DNA of 36,402 nt from Angelakisella sp. (GTDB lineage Bacteria; Bacillota; Clostridia; Oscillospirales; Ruminococcaceae). The notes under the pieces are model-generated. The model saw nothing but the letters and a program-made list of their open reading frames with translations. It was not told the origin of the DNA and did not search any database. Positions 16,208 through 25,140 of the stretch are shown piece after piece. Made by a program: the position numbers and the translations under genes. Numbering within the stretch: position 1 is the stretch's first letter; each line of letters opens with the position of its first letter. The stretch lies in assembly GCA_020024515.1 (NCBI GenBank), contig JAHHTR010000008.1:1-36402 (forward strand). The letters are read 5' to 3'.

Positions 16208-17578
16208 ATGTTTAATGAAAAACATCCTAAATCAAAATTAAAATTTTTTGATGCTTCCCCATTTCAAATTGTGTGTTTAAGTTTTTTAGTGGTTATTTTG
16301 GCTGGTACACTACTGCTGACTTTACCAATCAGTTCACGTGCAAGAGTATTTACACCACCGCTAAACGCACTGTTTACAGCTACATCAGCAACATGCGTTA
16401 CAGGCCTTGTAGTATACGATACAGCGACATATTGGAGTCTATTCGGTCAAATAGTAATTCTTACACTGATACAAATAGGCGGATTGGGACTTGTTACGCT
16501 AACTTCTTTTTTCTATATGTTAATAGGTAAAAAAATGGGGTTTCGTGGTATCGAGCTCGCAAAAGAATCCATAAATACAGATAACTTTGCAGATGTTAAA
16601 AAAATGCTAAAAACCATAATGGGTTTAACTATATCAATAGAATTTACAGGTGCGGTAATACTTTCACTTACATTTATTCCGCAATTCGGCTTTTGGCATG
16701 GTGCATATATTGCAATTTTCACATCTGTTTCCGCATTTTGTAATGCGGGCTTTGATGTACTCGGTTTTCAAGGTGAGTTTTGCTCATTAATAAACTATAC
16801 CGATAACTTTTTTGTTTACGGTACTGCTGCAATACTTATTATTCTTGGTGGCATCGGTTTTGTTGTTATACGTGATGTACTTATGTATCACAAAACAAAA
16901 AAATTGATGCTACACACAAAAGTAGTTCTTATTGTTACATCAATATTAGTTATTGGTGGTGGTATACTGTTCACTATACTGGAATGGAATAACGTTACAA
17001 TGGCACACCTAACTCCATGGCAAAAGGTGGGAGCAGGATTTTTTCATTCTGTATCAACAAGAACAGCAGGATTTAATACAATAGCACAAGACACACTGAC
17101 AACACTTTCAAAAGTACTTTCAATAGTGCTTATGCTGATAGGTGCTTCCCCTGCATCAACAGGTGGTGGTATAAAGGTTACTACAATAGCTGTTATTATA
17201 ATGACTATCATTTCTGTTTTGCGTGGTAGAGAAGACACAACCATACACAAAAACATTGTATCAAAAAAAGCAGTATACAGAGCTTTAACACTATTCTTTT
17301 TGGCAATAGTTTGGATAACATTTGCAAGTATGATTATAATTTTCAGTTTGGAAACAAGTCTGCACCCAATAGATGTAGTTTTTGAAACAACATCAGCATT
17401 TGCCACAGTTGGTCTTTCTGCGGGAGTTACAGCAACTACAGGAACACTCGCCAAAGTAATACTTATACTATCTATGTATCTTGGTAGAGTTGGTCCTATT
17501 ACACTGATGATTTCACTTACTTTAATAAATAATTCAAATAAAGAAGTACTTCCAAAAGGAAAAATTATTATAGGTTAA
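16208..17578 (+). CDS. KtrB/TrkH-type potassium uptake protein
   Basis: A K+-translocating membrane subunit of 456 residues, close in length to KtrB. The four pore-loop repeats are visible by their filter segments: TSATCVTGLVV (about 58-68), SVSAFCNAGFDV (about 174-185), SVSTRTAGFNT (about 281-291) and TTSAFATVGLSAG (about 393-405). An invariant Gly follows in each. About eight membrane helices surround them. The regulatory RCK subunit (KtrA/TrkA) is not adjacent. A terminator-like hairpin ends the gene at 17601. It could equally be called TrkH; the short length and Gram-positive context favour KtrB. Confidence 0.9.
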   Translation: MFNEKHPKSKLKFFDASPFQIVCLSFLVVILAGTLLLTLPISSRARVFTPPLNALFTATSATCVTGLVVYDTATYWSLFGQIVILTLIQIGGLGLVTLTSFFYMLIGKKMGFRGIELAKESINTDNFADVKKMLKTIMGLTISIEFTGAVILSLTFIPQFGFWHGAYIAIFTSVSAFCNAGFDVLGFQGEFCSLINYTDNFFVYGTAAILIILGGIGFVVIRDVLMYHKTKKLMLHTKVVLIVTSILVIGGGILFTILEWNNVTMAHLTPWQKVGAGFFHSVSTRTAGFNTIAQDTLTTLSKVLSIVLMLIGASPASTGGGIKVTTIAVIIMTIISVLRGREDTTIHKNIVSKKAVYRALTLFFLAIVWITFASMIIIFSLETSLHPIDVVFETTSAFATVGLSAGVTATTGTLAKVILILSMYLGRVGPITLMISLTLINNSNKEVLPKGKIIIG

Positions 17579-17600
17579 TAAATTATTCATTGATATTTTA

Positions 17601-17645
17601 AATAGGTTTTTTTCTTGTATATCGAATATGAGAAAAAAACCTATT
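17601..17645 (+). terminator. Terminator after the potassium transporter
   Basis: AATAGGTTTTTTTCT pairs perfectly with AGAAAAAAACCTATT (15 bp) across a 15-base loop. The T run is inside the stem, so efficiency is uncertain. Confidence 0.65.
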
Positions 17646-17676
17646 TTGCAAATAAATAATATTGGAGGAACCAAAT

Positions 17677-18393
17677 ATGTCAAAAGCAATTTTTGAAGAC
17701 AAAGAACTGATAAATCTAGCCTATTGCGATTCAAACGGAAACGCAAGAATTTCAAATATTCTTGCCATTGCACAGTTAATCAGTGAAAAACACTGTATTT
17801 CTCTTGATATGGATTATAATTATTTTGTTAATAAAGGTAAGGCTTTTTTACTTGCAAAACTCAGCCTTGATATAGCACGTCTGCCAAAGGGAAATGAAGA
17901 AATAGCACTTCGTACACACGCATATTTGCCAAATCGTGCCATATACAATCGTTGTACAGACTTTATTGATGCACAGGGTAATGTTATTATAAAACTTGAC
18001 AGTAAATGGACACTTGTAGATATAGCCACACATAGAATATGTCGCAGACTACCCGAAGATATTGTTTTTCCTTTTGATGAACCGATGAAACAAGAAGACT
18101 TTCGTTGTTTGCGTCCTACCGAAAAAACTTTTTTACATAATGTAAAAGTTTTACCGCACATGTTAGATGTAAATTGTCATGTTAATAATACCGTATATGC
18201 CGATATTGTATTTGATGCTGCTTATGAGATTGTATCTATCGAATCTACTTCAAAGAGATTTGAAATTTATTATCATAATGAAGCAAAACTAAATGACGAA
18301 ATATCTATTTATTATCAAAAAATTGATAATGTATTATATATATCGGGTGAAGTAGACGGAAAAAACTGTTTTGAAACCGTAATAAAATATTAA
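17677..18393 (+). CDS. Acyl-ACP thioesterase (FatA/TE14 type)
   Basis: Hydrolyses acyl-acyl carrier protein to release free fatty acid in the cytoplasm. It is a double hot-dog protein of 238 residues. The catalytic stretch LDVNCHVNNTVYADIVFDA (about 164-182) has the Asp/Asn/His pattern of the family, and the first hot-dog holds LPKGNEEIALRTHAYLPNRAIYNR. The start is set at the ATG at 17677 because GGAGG (17664-17668) stands 8 bases before it; a TTG start at 17662 would overlap that site. The terminator just upstream and the helicase 25 bases downstream suggest a new transcript begins here. Chain-length preference cannot be read from the sequence. Confidence 0.85.
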   Translation: MSKAIFEDKELINLAYCDSNGNARISNILAIAQLISEKHCISLDMDYNYFVNKGKAFLLAKLSLDIARLPKGNEEIALRTHAYLPNRAIYNRCTDFIDAQGNVIIKLDSKWTLVDIATHRICRRLPEDIVFPFDEPMKQEDFRCLRPTEKTFLHNVKVLPHMLDVNCHVNNTVYADIVFDAAYEIVSIESTSKRFEIYYHNEAKLNDEISIYYQKIDNVLYISGEVDGKNCFETVIKY

Positions 18394-18418
18394 TTGTTTT
18401 GATAGGGAATTTTATTAA

Positions 18419-20500
18419 ATGAATATTTGTGAATATGTAAAAACACATAAAAATATAGAACTTTCCGAGGAGCAAACAGAAGCTGTTTATAATGACAGCA
18501 ACAAATTACTTTTGCTAGCTGTTCCCGGTGCGGGAAAGACAACGGTTTTGACAATCCGACTTGCACGACTTATCACCGAAAAAAATATAAATCCCGACGA
18601 AATACTTGTTATTACATTTAACAGAGCTGCGGCACTTGATATGAAAAGTCGATGGGAAATTTTATTTAAAGAACTTAAAATCAAGAGTCCGCATTTTTCT
18701 ACAATCCATAGTTTTTGCTATACTTTACTGAAAGTCTATGCAAATATGCGTGGTACAAAAATTTTTGAGATACTTGACAATAACGCTAAATATAATAAAA
18801 ATATGCTTATGCGTTCGATTTATCAAAAATACAGCAAAGAATTTTTGACAGATGATGATATTAATAATATATACACAGCAATAGGCTACTGTATTAATAT
18901 GCAAATAGACTCAACAGAACTTGACAGTATTCATAAACTTACTGATGCAAAATTTTCTGATATTTATAATGACTACAAAAACTGGAAACGTGAAAATTTC
19001 GTTATGGATTTTGATGATATGTTAAACTACACATATATTGCACTTCATAAATATCCACCGATACTGCAATATGTAAAGCAAAAATATAAACATATATTTG
19101 TTGATGAAGTTCAAGATACATCAAAATTACAACAAAATATAATTAAACTGATAACTGTCGATAATCTGTTTATGGTTGGTGATGAAGACCAAAGTATATA
19201 TGGCTTTCGTGGTGCTTTTCCAAAAGGTCTGCTCGAATTTTTCAATACCTATCCTGACGGAAAAATAATTAAGATGGAACAAAATTACCGAAGCAGCCTC
19301 GATATTATCACTGCATCAAACAGTCTTATTAAACACAATACAAACAGATATGATAAGACTATCAAAAGCGATAGAGGTTATGAAAACAAAATAACACTCG
19401 TTACAGAAGAAAAACTTGAAAATGAATATGTTAAGATCGCTGAACTTTGCAAAAACAATCTTGCACAAGGAGAAATAACAGCTGTTCTATATCGAACAGT
19501 CATCTCGGCTATCGGGCTTGCAAATGAATTTAAAAAACAAAATATACCTTTCACCATATCAAAAACTATGACAAGCTATGCAAATGACTTCATTGTGCGT
19601 GATATTGTGAATATCCTAAAATTAGTATTAGATCCCGAAAATTTTGAAGTATTTAACAAAGTTTATTTTAAACTTGATTTATGGCTAAGTCGCAGTGATG
19701 TACAGTTAATTAAGCAAGACTATTACGGTGACATATTCTACTGGATTTCGCAAAACGATAAATTTGCAAGACAGTCTATATTCGCATACGATATACACAA
19801 AACACTAAAATCTATGCGAAAGCAAAGACCTGATATACAAATTTTGACTATAATAAATACTTTGAATTACTTTGACAATCTTGAAAAAAAAGCTCCGAGT
19901 GGCTATATGACTTCAAACTATCTCCACAAAATTAACACAATATATAATATTGCAAAGTACTGTGAAGACACATCAGAACTTTTGGAAAAACTAACAAATA
20001 CCGATAAATTTTTTGAAAATACCGATAATAACGAAAATATTACAATCAGACTTTCGACGGTACATTCCGCAAAGGGACAGGAGTATGATGATATTATTAT
20101 TGCCGATACCTACGAAGGTGTATTCCCAGATATTGACAGTGTAGAATATAATTCATTCGATATATCGGAAAATATAGAGGAAGAACTGAGACTTTTTTAT
20201 ACAGCAGTTACACGTGCGAAAAATAAGCTATGGATATACTCTCCTCAAAAATGGTTTGACAGAGATTTACTTATATCACGTTTTATTCCGTATATGAATA
20301 TTGGAGGCAATCAAAAGTCACAAAATATATATGGTGTACGTGTTGGACTGGGTATTTCTCATGTATTTTTCGGTGCAGGGGTTATAACCGAAATAAACGA
20401 AAAAAGACAGCTTGTGACCATATCATTCAGACACAGCGGAGTACGTACATTTAAAGCTGAGACATTACAAAACGAAAAACTTTTTAAAACTTTTGCTTAA
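18419..20500 (+). CDS. UvrD/Rep-family superfamily 1A DNA helicase
   Basis: A 3'-5' DNA helicase of 693 residues, slightly shorter than PcrA. Motifs occur in order: Q-motif LSEEQTEAV (15-23), Walker A AVPGAGKTT (34-42), TFNRAAALDM (motif Ia), Walker B FVDEVQDTS near 222-230, GDEDQSIYGFRGA (motif III), QNYRSS (motif IV), STVHSAKGQEYDDI (motif V), and LFYTAVTRAK (motif VI). The last 50 residues (GVRVGLGISHVFFGAGVITE) form a small beta-barrel like the PcrA C-terminal tail that contacts RNA polymerase. It may act in repair or clear replication blocks. It could be the main PcrA or a paralogue. Confidence 0.9.
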   Translation: MNICEYVKTHKNIELSEEQTEAVYNDSNKLLLLAVPGAGKTTVLTIRLARLITEKNINPDEILVITFNRAAALDMKSRWEILFKELKIKSPHFSTIHSFCYTLLKVYANMRGTKIFEILDNNAKYNKNMLMRSIYQKYSKEFLTDDDINNIYTAIGYCINMQIDSTELDSIHKLTDAKFSDIYNDYKNWKRENFVMDFDDMLNYTYIALHKYPPILQYVKQKYKHIFVDEVQDTSKLQQNIIKLITVDNLFMVGDEDQSIYGFRGAFPKGLLEFFNTYPDGKIIKMEQNYRSSLDIITASNSLIKHNTNRYDKTIKSDRGYENKITLVTEEKLENEYVKIAELCKNNLAQGEITAVLYRTVISAIGLANEFKKQNIPFTISKTMTSYANDFIVRDIVNILKLVLDPENFEVFNKVYFKLDLWLSRSDVQLIKQDYYGDIFYWISQNDKFARQSIFAYDIHKTLKSMRKQRPDIQILTIINTLNYFDNLEKKAPSGYMTSNYLHKINTIYNIAKYCEDTSELLEKLTNTDKFFENTDNNENITIRLSTVHSAKGQEYDDIIIADTYEGVFPDIDSVEYNSFDISENIEEELRLFYTAVTRAKNKLWIYSPQKWFDRDLLISRFIPYMNIGGNQKSQNIYGVRVGLGISHVFFGAGVITEINEKRQLVTISFRHSGVRTFKAETLQNEKLFKTFA

Positions 20501-20604
20501 AAAATAAGTCGATAAGTTTTATGGAAATTTTTGAATAAAATATAATAAAATACCAAATATTATTACTGAACAGTATAATTGTTTACAAGGAATGGTGTTT
20601 TACT

Positions 20605-20943
20605 ATGAAAATAATAGATTTTATAAAAAGTTTTTTTGAACCGACAGAACAACCTTTTGATTTATCACTTTCTGCTTTAATGAAAAGTATTGATGCAGAA
20701 ATTGAAGAAAACGAAATGTTTTTTAATTTGAGTAATGATAATGACCTTTTGGATATATTAATATACAAAAATAATTATTTGCAGGCATATAAATCCTATG
20801 TCATTAAACTTATGAAAAAAGAATACTATGAACAAAAAGAACTTGAAACAAGTGTTAAAGAAGATGTTGTACAAAATACAATTATCACAAAACCCATTTT
20901 GCCAAGTTTTCTGAAAACAAAAATTATGTGTAAACAAAAATAA
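20605..20943 (+). CDS. Small acidic-then-basic protein of unknown function
   Basis: 112 residues, not recognised. The first 60 residues are acidic and amphipathic (IDAEIEENEMFF), the middle is helical with many Tyr/Lys, and the tail is basic (FLKTKIMCKQK). There is no signal peptide or membrane span. A possible AAGGA is about 14 bases before the ATG, farther than usual. It lies 104 bases after the helicase gene and before a strong terminator. It is probably a real gene because the frame fills the space and codon use matches neighbours. Confidence 0.5.
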   Translation: MKIIDFIKSFFEPTEQPFDLSLSALMKSIDAEIEENEMFFNLSNDNDLLDILIYKNNYLQAYKSYVIKLMKKEYYEQKELETSVKEDVVQNTIITKPILPSFLKTKIMCKQK

Positions 20944-20990
20944 AAAAGAATGGGTACAAAGAAATATATTTTCTCTGTATCCATTCTTTT
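20942..20990. terminator. Bidirectional terminator between the small gene and mglC
   Basis: AAAAGAATGG (20944-20953) pairs with CCATTCTTTT (20981-20990), and GTACA continues the stem against TGTAT. The A run on the left and T run on the right let it serve both converging transcripts. Confidence 0.8.
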
Positions 20991-21017
20991 ATGTATATAT
21001 GGAGATATGTAAAAAGC

Positions 21018-22070
21018 TTATTTTTTAACAAGATATTTACGCATATCAAGTGCACATGCAAACAGTATTATAGCACCTTTTATCAGGTAAAAATAATCTT
21101 GATTTATATTTATCATATTAAGACCTATAAATATCAGTCTCAGCATAAATACACCGACAATAATACCTCTTATTTTACCTATACCACCAACAAATGACAC
21201 ACCACCTATTACACAGGCAGCAATAGCATCAAGTTCATAGTTAAGTCCTGTATTTACGGTATTTGAACCTACCCTTGCACCCTCAATAAAACCTGATATT
21301 CCATAGAAAGCACCTGCAAGGGCAAATACAGCTATTGTTGTACCCATAACATTTACACCCGATACACGTGCCGCCTCCTCATTTGCGCCAAGTGCAAACA
21401 TATTTTTGCCAAGTGTTGTTTTGTTCCAGATAAACCACATAATAATTGTCAAAACAATGGCTATCCATACATAGTTTGGTATTGACACATCTCCGAAATT
21501 TACAAACGAATCCTTAATAAATTTAGTATAGGATTTATCCAATCCCGAAATAGCCGCACCGTTGTTATTACCCATTTTTACATATCTTAGTAAAATTGTG
21601 TTTATGATAAGCTGAGTACCAAGTGTAACAATAAATGGGTGTAGCTTAAATTTTGAAACAAAGAAGCCGTTGAACGCACCAAAAGCAGCACCTATAATCA
21701 TAACAAACGGTATAACAATGAATATGCTAAGTGTGCCTATTTTAGGCCACATTTTATTTGTAAGATCAACTGTTTGCAATAGTGAAGCCGATATACAGGC
21801 TGTTAAGCCTATAATACGACCTGCCGAAAGGTCGGTACCTGTCAAAACAATACAACCTGCAATACCCAGTGCAGCAGGCAAATATGCAGCAGTTTGAGAA
21901 AGTATATTGACTAATGAAGATACACCTAAAAAACGTGGATTTTTGATAGCTATATATATAACAGCTATTGTCATAAATATAAACAGTGCATTATTAACCA
22001 AAAAATTTATTATATTTTTTGCAGTCCATGTTTCTTTATTACGGACAGTTTCTTTTAAATTTGAAAACAT
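21018..22070 (-). CDS. mglC: Galactose/methyl-galactoside ABC transporter permease
   Basis: The membrane subunit of the CUT2-type sugar importer, 350 residues with about eight to ten spans. It carries the family signature GTDLSAGRIIGLTA near 88-101 and the cytoplasmic coupling region IAACVIGGVSFVGGIGKIRG. The start is placed at the ATG at 22070 since GAGGGAGGAAA lies just upstream; a longer reading to 22160 would overlap the end of mglA by 74 bases. Only 16 bases separate it from mglA. It is the last gene of mglBAC, ending before a bidirectional terminator. Confidence 0.92.
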   Translation of the reverse strand: MFSNLKETVRNKETWTAKNIINFLVNNALFIFMTIAVIYIAIKNPRFLGVSSLVNILSQTAAYLPAALGIAGCIVLTGTDLSAGRIIGLTACISASLLQTVDLTNKMWPKIGTLSIFIVIPFVMIIGAAFGAFNGFFVSKFKLHPFIVTLGTQLIINTILLRYVKMGNNNGAAISGLDKSYTKFIKDSFVNFGDVSIPNYVWIAIVLTIIMWFIWNKTTLGKNMFALGANEEAARVSGVNVMGTTIAVFALAGAFYGISGFIEGARVGSNTVNTGLNYELDAIAACVIGGVSFVGGIGKIRGIIVGVFMLRLIFIGLNMININQDYFYLIKGAIILFACALDMRKYLVKK

Positions 22071-22086
22071 TGTTGTTTCCTCCCTC

Positions 22087-23583
22087 TTATACGTACTTAG
22101 CGGCAAGTGTAAGAATTTCTTCCTGTGTCGCTGTTTTTGCATCCACTTCACCTGCAACACGACCGCCGGACATTACTATTATTCTGTCGCAAACACCCAG
22201 TAATTCAGGCATTTCCGATGAAACCATTATTACACCTTTTTCCTGATTTGCAAGGTCAAGTATAAGCTGATAAATTTCATACTTTGCACCTACATCAATA
22301 CCTCTTGTGGGTTCATCAAGCAAAAGAACTTCTGGCTGTGTAAGCAGCCATCTGCCTATAATAACCTTTTGCTGATTACCACCCGATAAAGCACGTATCT
22401 TTGTATTTTGACTGGGAGTTTTTATGTGCATAGCTTTTATTGACCATTCAGTATCTTGTTTCATTTTTTTATCATTAAGCATACCAAACTTTTTATAATT
22501 TTTAAGCGAAGATATTACAGTATTGTTTAGTATATCCAATACACCGAAAATACCTGTTGCACGTCTTTCCTCTGTTATCAAAGCAAAACCATTTTTTATC
22601 GCATCTTTCGGATTTTTATTTTCTATTTGTTTACCGTGAAGTGTTATTGTTCCACCGTCCTTTGTCATAGATCCAAATAAATTTTCCAGCACTTCTGTTC
22701 GTCCTGAACCGTCAAGTCCTGCTATACCCAAGACTTCACCTTTTCTTAGCTGAAATGTTGCGTCTTTTAGTCTTGTGTATTTTCCCGACAAATTTTTTAC
22801 ATCAAGGATAACTTCACCGGGACTATTTATCTTTTCAGGGAAACGGTTTGTAAGCTCACGACCAACCATTAATTTGATTATTTCGTCCATTGTCAAATCT
22901 TTCGCAGGTTTTGTAGCTACCCATGTACCGTCACGCATAATTGTTACATCATCACTTATACGCAAAATTTCTTCCATTTTGTGTGATATGTAAATAATTC
23001 CGCAACCTTTTGATTTAAGCATATTTATTATTTTAAAAAGATGTTCAACTTCTACTTCTGTAAGTGATGATGTAGGCTCATCAAAAACAATTATTTTTGA
23101 ATGATAAGAAACAGCCTTTGCTATTTCTACCATTTGTCTTTGTGAAACAGACATCGTTGACATTATTGTTTTCGGATCAACTTTTACATTAAGTTCGTCA
23201 AAAATCTCCTTTGTTCGCTTTTTCATTTCACTCTCGCTTACCATAAGTCCTGCAATTTTGGGATAGCGACCAAGCCACAGATTATCCTGTACACTGCGTG
23301 TAAGTGCTTGATTAAGTTCTTGATGAACCATTGCAACACCATTTTCAAGTGCCTCTTTTGAGCTTTTAAAGTTTACTTCTTTGCCATCTAATATAATTGT
23401 TCCTGCATCTTTGTAATAAATACCAAAGAGACATTTCATAAGTGTAGATTTACCGGCACCATTTTCGCCCATTAATGCGTGTACTGTTCCCGGGCGAACC
23501 GAAAATGATACATTATCAAGTGCCTTTACTCCAGGAAATTCTTTACTTATTCCCTTCATTTCAAGCAACATTTTTTCGCTCAT
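22087..23583 (-). CDS. mglA: Galactose/methyl-galactoside ABC transporter ATPase
   Basis: A tandem ABC ATPase of 498 residues that drives the importer from the cytoplasm. Domain 1 has Walker A GENGAGKST, an unusual signature region SVSQRQMVEIAKA in place of LSGGQ, and Walker B IIVFDEPTSSL. Domain 2 has a degenerate Walker A (GLDGSGRTE), the proper signature LSGGNQQKV and Walker B VLLLDEPTRGID. Two such unequal sites are normal for MglA/RbsA proteins. The start is set at the ATG at 23583, preceded by AGGAGGAATAGT; a start 7 codons earlier would overlap that site. A hairpin separates it from mglB. Confidence 0.93.
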   Translation of the reverse strand: MSEKMLLEMKGISKEFPGVKALDNVSFSVRPGTVHALMGENGAGKSTLMKCLFGIYYKDAGTIILDGKEVNFKSSKEALENGVAMVHQELNQALTRSVQDNLWLGRYPKIAGLMVSESEMKKRTKEIFDELNVKVDPKTIMSTMSVSQRQMVEIAKAVSYHSKIIVFDEPTSSLTEVEVEHLFKIINMLKSKGCGIIYISHKMEEILRISDDVTIMRDGTWVATKPAKDLTMDEIIKLMVGRELTNRFPEKINSPGEVILDVKNLSGKYTRLKDATFQLRKGEVLGIAGLDGSGRTEVLENLFGSMTKDGGTITLHGKQIENKNPKDAIKNGFALITEERRATGIFGVLDILNNTVISSLKNYKKFGMLNDKKMKQDTEWSIKAMHIKTPSQNTKIRALSGGNQQKVIIGRWLLTQPEVLLLDEPTRGIDVGAKYEIYQLILDLANQEKGVIMVSSEMPELLGVCDRIIVMSGGRVAGEVDAKTATQEEILTLAAKYV

Positions 23584-23681
23584 ACTATTCCTCCTATCTA
23601 CCATAATTTCAAAAATTGATAAAATTACAGTAAATTAGATAAAAATTTTTTATATAACTGATTTTTACTTTTTTTTTTTTT

Positions 23682-23708
23682 GGGGCTACTAAAAAATTTA
23701 GCAGCCCC
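23682..23708 (-). promoter_or_regulatory. mglB-mglA intercistronic hairpin followed by a poly(A) tract
   Basis: A 12-bp stem (GGGGCTxCTAAA type) closes on a three-base loop. On the minus strand its single non-Watson-Crick position is a G-U pair, whereas on the plus strand it would be A-C, so it fits the mgl transcript. It is followed on that strand by 13 A residues, not U, so it is probably an mRNA-stabilising or processing hairpin protecting the mglB message and not a standard terminator. Confidence 0.55.
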
Positions 23709-23746
23709 AAAATTTTCAAGTTACAATATATACTGTTTGTTTATAA

Positions 23747-24832
23747 TCAGCCTGTGTATACACCGTATGGTACACGAATTTTTGCAACATTTTTATCAAC
23801 ATTGAAGTCACCTGTGTTATCCATTAAGTTTGCACCGTCTTTTACGTTTTTAACAAGTGCTGTTATTGTCTTTGCCATACCTTCTGCGTCCTGCATAATT
23901 GTACCTGTCATTTTGTTGGCTTTTATAAGGGCTTTTGCTGAATCGACAGCATCAACACCGAATACAGGTATCATTTTTTCATCGCCCTTGTTGTAGCCCG
24001 CTGTTTGCAGTGCTGATATAGCACCCTCTGCCATACCGTCATTGTTTGCGATAACAAGTTCTACCATATTTTTGTTAGCCTCTGTATACTCTGCAAGTAT
24101 TGTTGTCATATAGTCTGTTGCAGCTTGTGATGACCATGCACCGTTTTGGTCAACAAGATATTTTGATGAGTTTGCTGAATTATAGAATTTAAGTGGTTTT
24201 TTGCCGGCTTCTGTAAGCATTTTGTCTGCGTCTTCCACTGCAAATTGTGTACGGAATTCAGCCTCCGCGTTACCTTCCTGACCTTTAAACATAACGTATG
24301 AAATTTCACCGTCTTTATTTAGATCATATTTATCAAAATCTTTAAGTAGAACTTCTGCGATAAGTTTACCTTGCATATGGCCTGCTTCTGCTGCATCTGT
24401 ACCAACAAAAGCACATTTATCATAGCTGTTTACCACTTCGTTTGCAACTTCACGGTTAAAGAATATTATTGGAATACCTGCTTTTTTTGCAGCTTCAACT
24501 GCATTTTGTGCGGCATCCGGTGAAGATGTCTCAACAATATTAACTATAAGTAAATTCATACCGTTTGTTATAGCAGTATTAATTTGGTCTAATTGGTTGG
24601 ATTGGTTGTTGTTACCGTCAAAATTTTGAAATTTAACTCCCAAATCTGTCAGCATTTTGTCCATATTTGAACGAACGCTTGTGATGTAAACATCGGCAAA
24701 GTTATAGTAAAACACACCCACATTAATAGCATCTGTTGTTGTCGGTGGTGTATTTGTATCTGTTTTACCACAACCGACAAAGCAAAAGACTGCCATTAGA
24801 GTTGCCATAGCAACTGCAATAAATTTTTTCAT
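23747..24832 (-). CDS. mglB: Galactose/glucose-binding lipoprotein
   Basis: The periplasmic-type sugar receptor of the importer, here a lipoprotein anchored at C21 (FVGCG), 361 residues. It has the pentose/hexose binding fold (Peripla_BP_4). It retains the calcium-binding loop DLNKDGEIS near 195-203, which marks MglB-type glucose/galactose receptors over ribose receptors. Other marks are FNREV near 145-149, the hinge and ligand residues in ANNDGMAEGA, and VFGVDAVDSAKA. AGGAGGAAG lies before the ATG. It is the first gene of mglB-mglA-mglC, driven by the promoter at 24895-24923. The MglB-type loop favours galactose/glucose. Confidence 0.93.
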   Translation of the reverse strand: MKKFIAVAMATLMAVFCFVGCGKTDTNTPPTTTDAINVGVFYYNFADVYITSVRSNMDKMLTDLGVKFQNFDGNNNQSNQLDQINTAITNGMNLLIVNIVETSSPDAAQNAVEAAKKAGIPIIFFNREVANEVVNSYDKCAFVGTDAAEAGHMQGKLIAEVLLKDFDKYDLNKDGEISYVMFKGQEGNAEAEFRTQFAVEDADKMLTEAGKKPLKFYNSANSSKYLVDQNGAWSSQAATDYMTTILAEYTEANKNMVELVIANNDGMAEGAISALQTAGYNKGDEKMIPVFGVDAVDSAKALIKANKMTGTIMQDAEGMAKTITALVKNVKDGANLMDNTGDFNVDKNVAKIRVPYGVYTG

Positions 24833-24875
24833 TTTTCTTCCTCCTAAACTATTTTTAAAATATTTAGTTATTATT

Positions 24876-24888
24876 AGGTTTTCAACCT
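24876..24888 (-). promoter_or_regulatory. Inverted repeat at the mgl start site
   Basis: AGGTT-TTC-AACCT is a perfect 5-bp inverted repeat placed at the predicted transcription start, where a repressor could act. The repeat was not found upstream of galK. Confidence 0.3.
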
Positions 24889-24894
24889 GAGCAT

Positions 24895-24923
24895 ATTATA
24901 TATCATTTTGTTTAAATTTTCAA
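24895..24923 (-). promoter_or_regulatory. Promoter of mglBAC
   Basis: On the minus strand: TTGAAA (24923-24918), a 17-base spacer and TATAAT (24900-24895). This leaves a leader of roughly 55 bases. The remaining gap between mglB and hemZ (24833-25140) holds this promoter, the inverted repeat and the hemZ terminator; nothing else was seen. Confidence 0.75.
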
Positions 24924-25077
24924 TATTATATTAAAAATTTTTATATATTTCAGCAATATTAATAAAGTTTTTAACAAGTATTCATATATAATAAATATAT
25001 ATTTTAAAAATTATTTCCTCTTTCGTCGAAAATTATCATAATATTATCATATAAAAATGCAACTATAAAATAAAAAA

Positions 25078-25128
25078 TATAGAGGAAAATCTCAATTATA
25101 CAAATAATATCAGAAATTTTCCTCTATA
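25078..25128 (-). terminator. Terminator of the pulA-hemZ gene set
   Basis: TATAGAGGAAAAT pairs with ATTTTCCTCTATA (13 bp) across a 25-base partly paired loop. On the minus strand it is followed by TTTTTT. It stands 13 bases beyond the hemZ stop. Confidence 0.75.
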
Positions 25129-25140
25129 ACTTTATTATAT

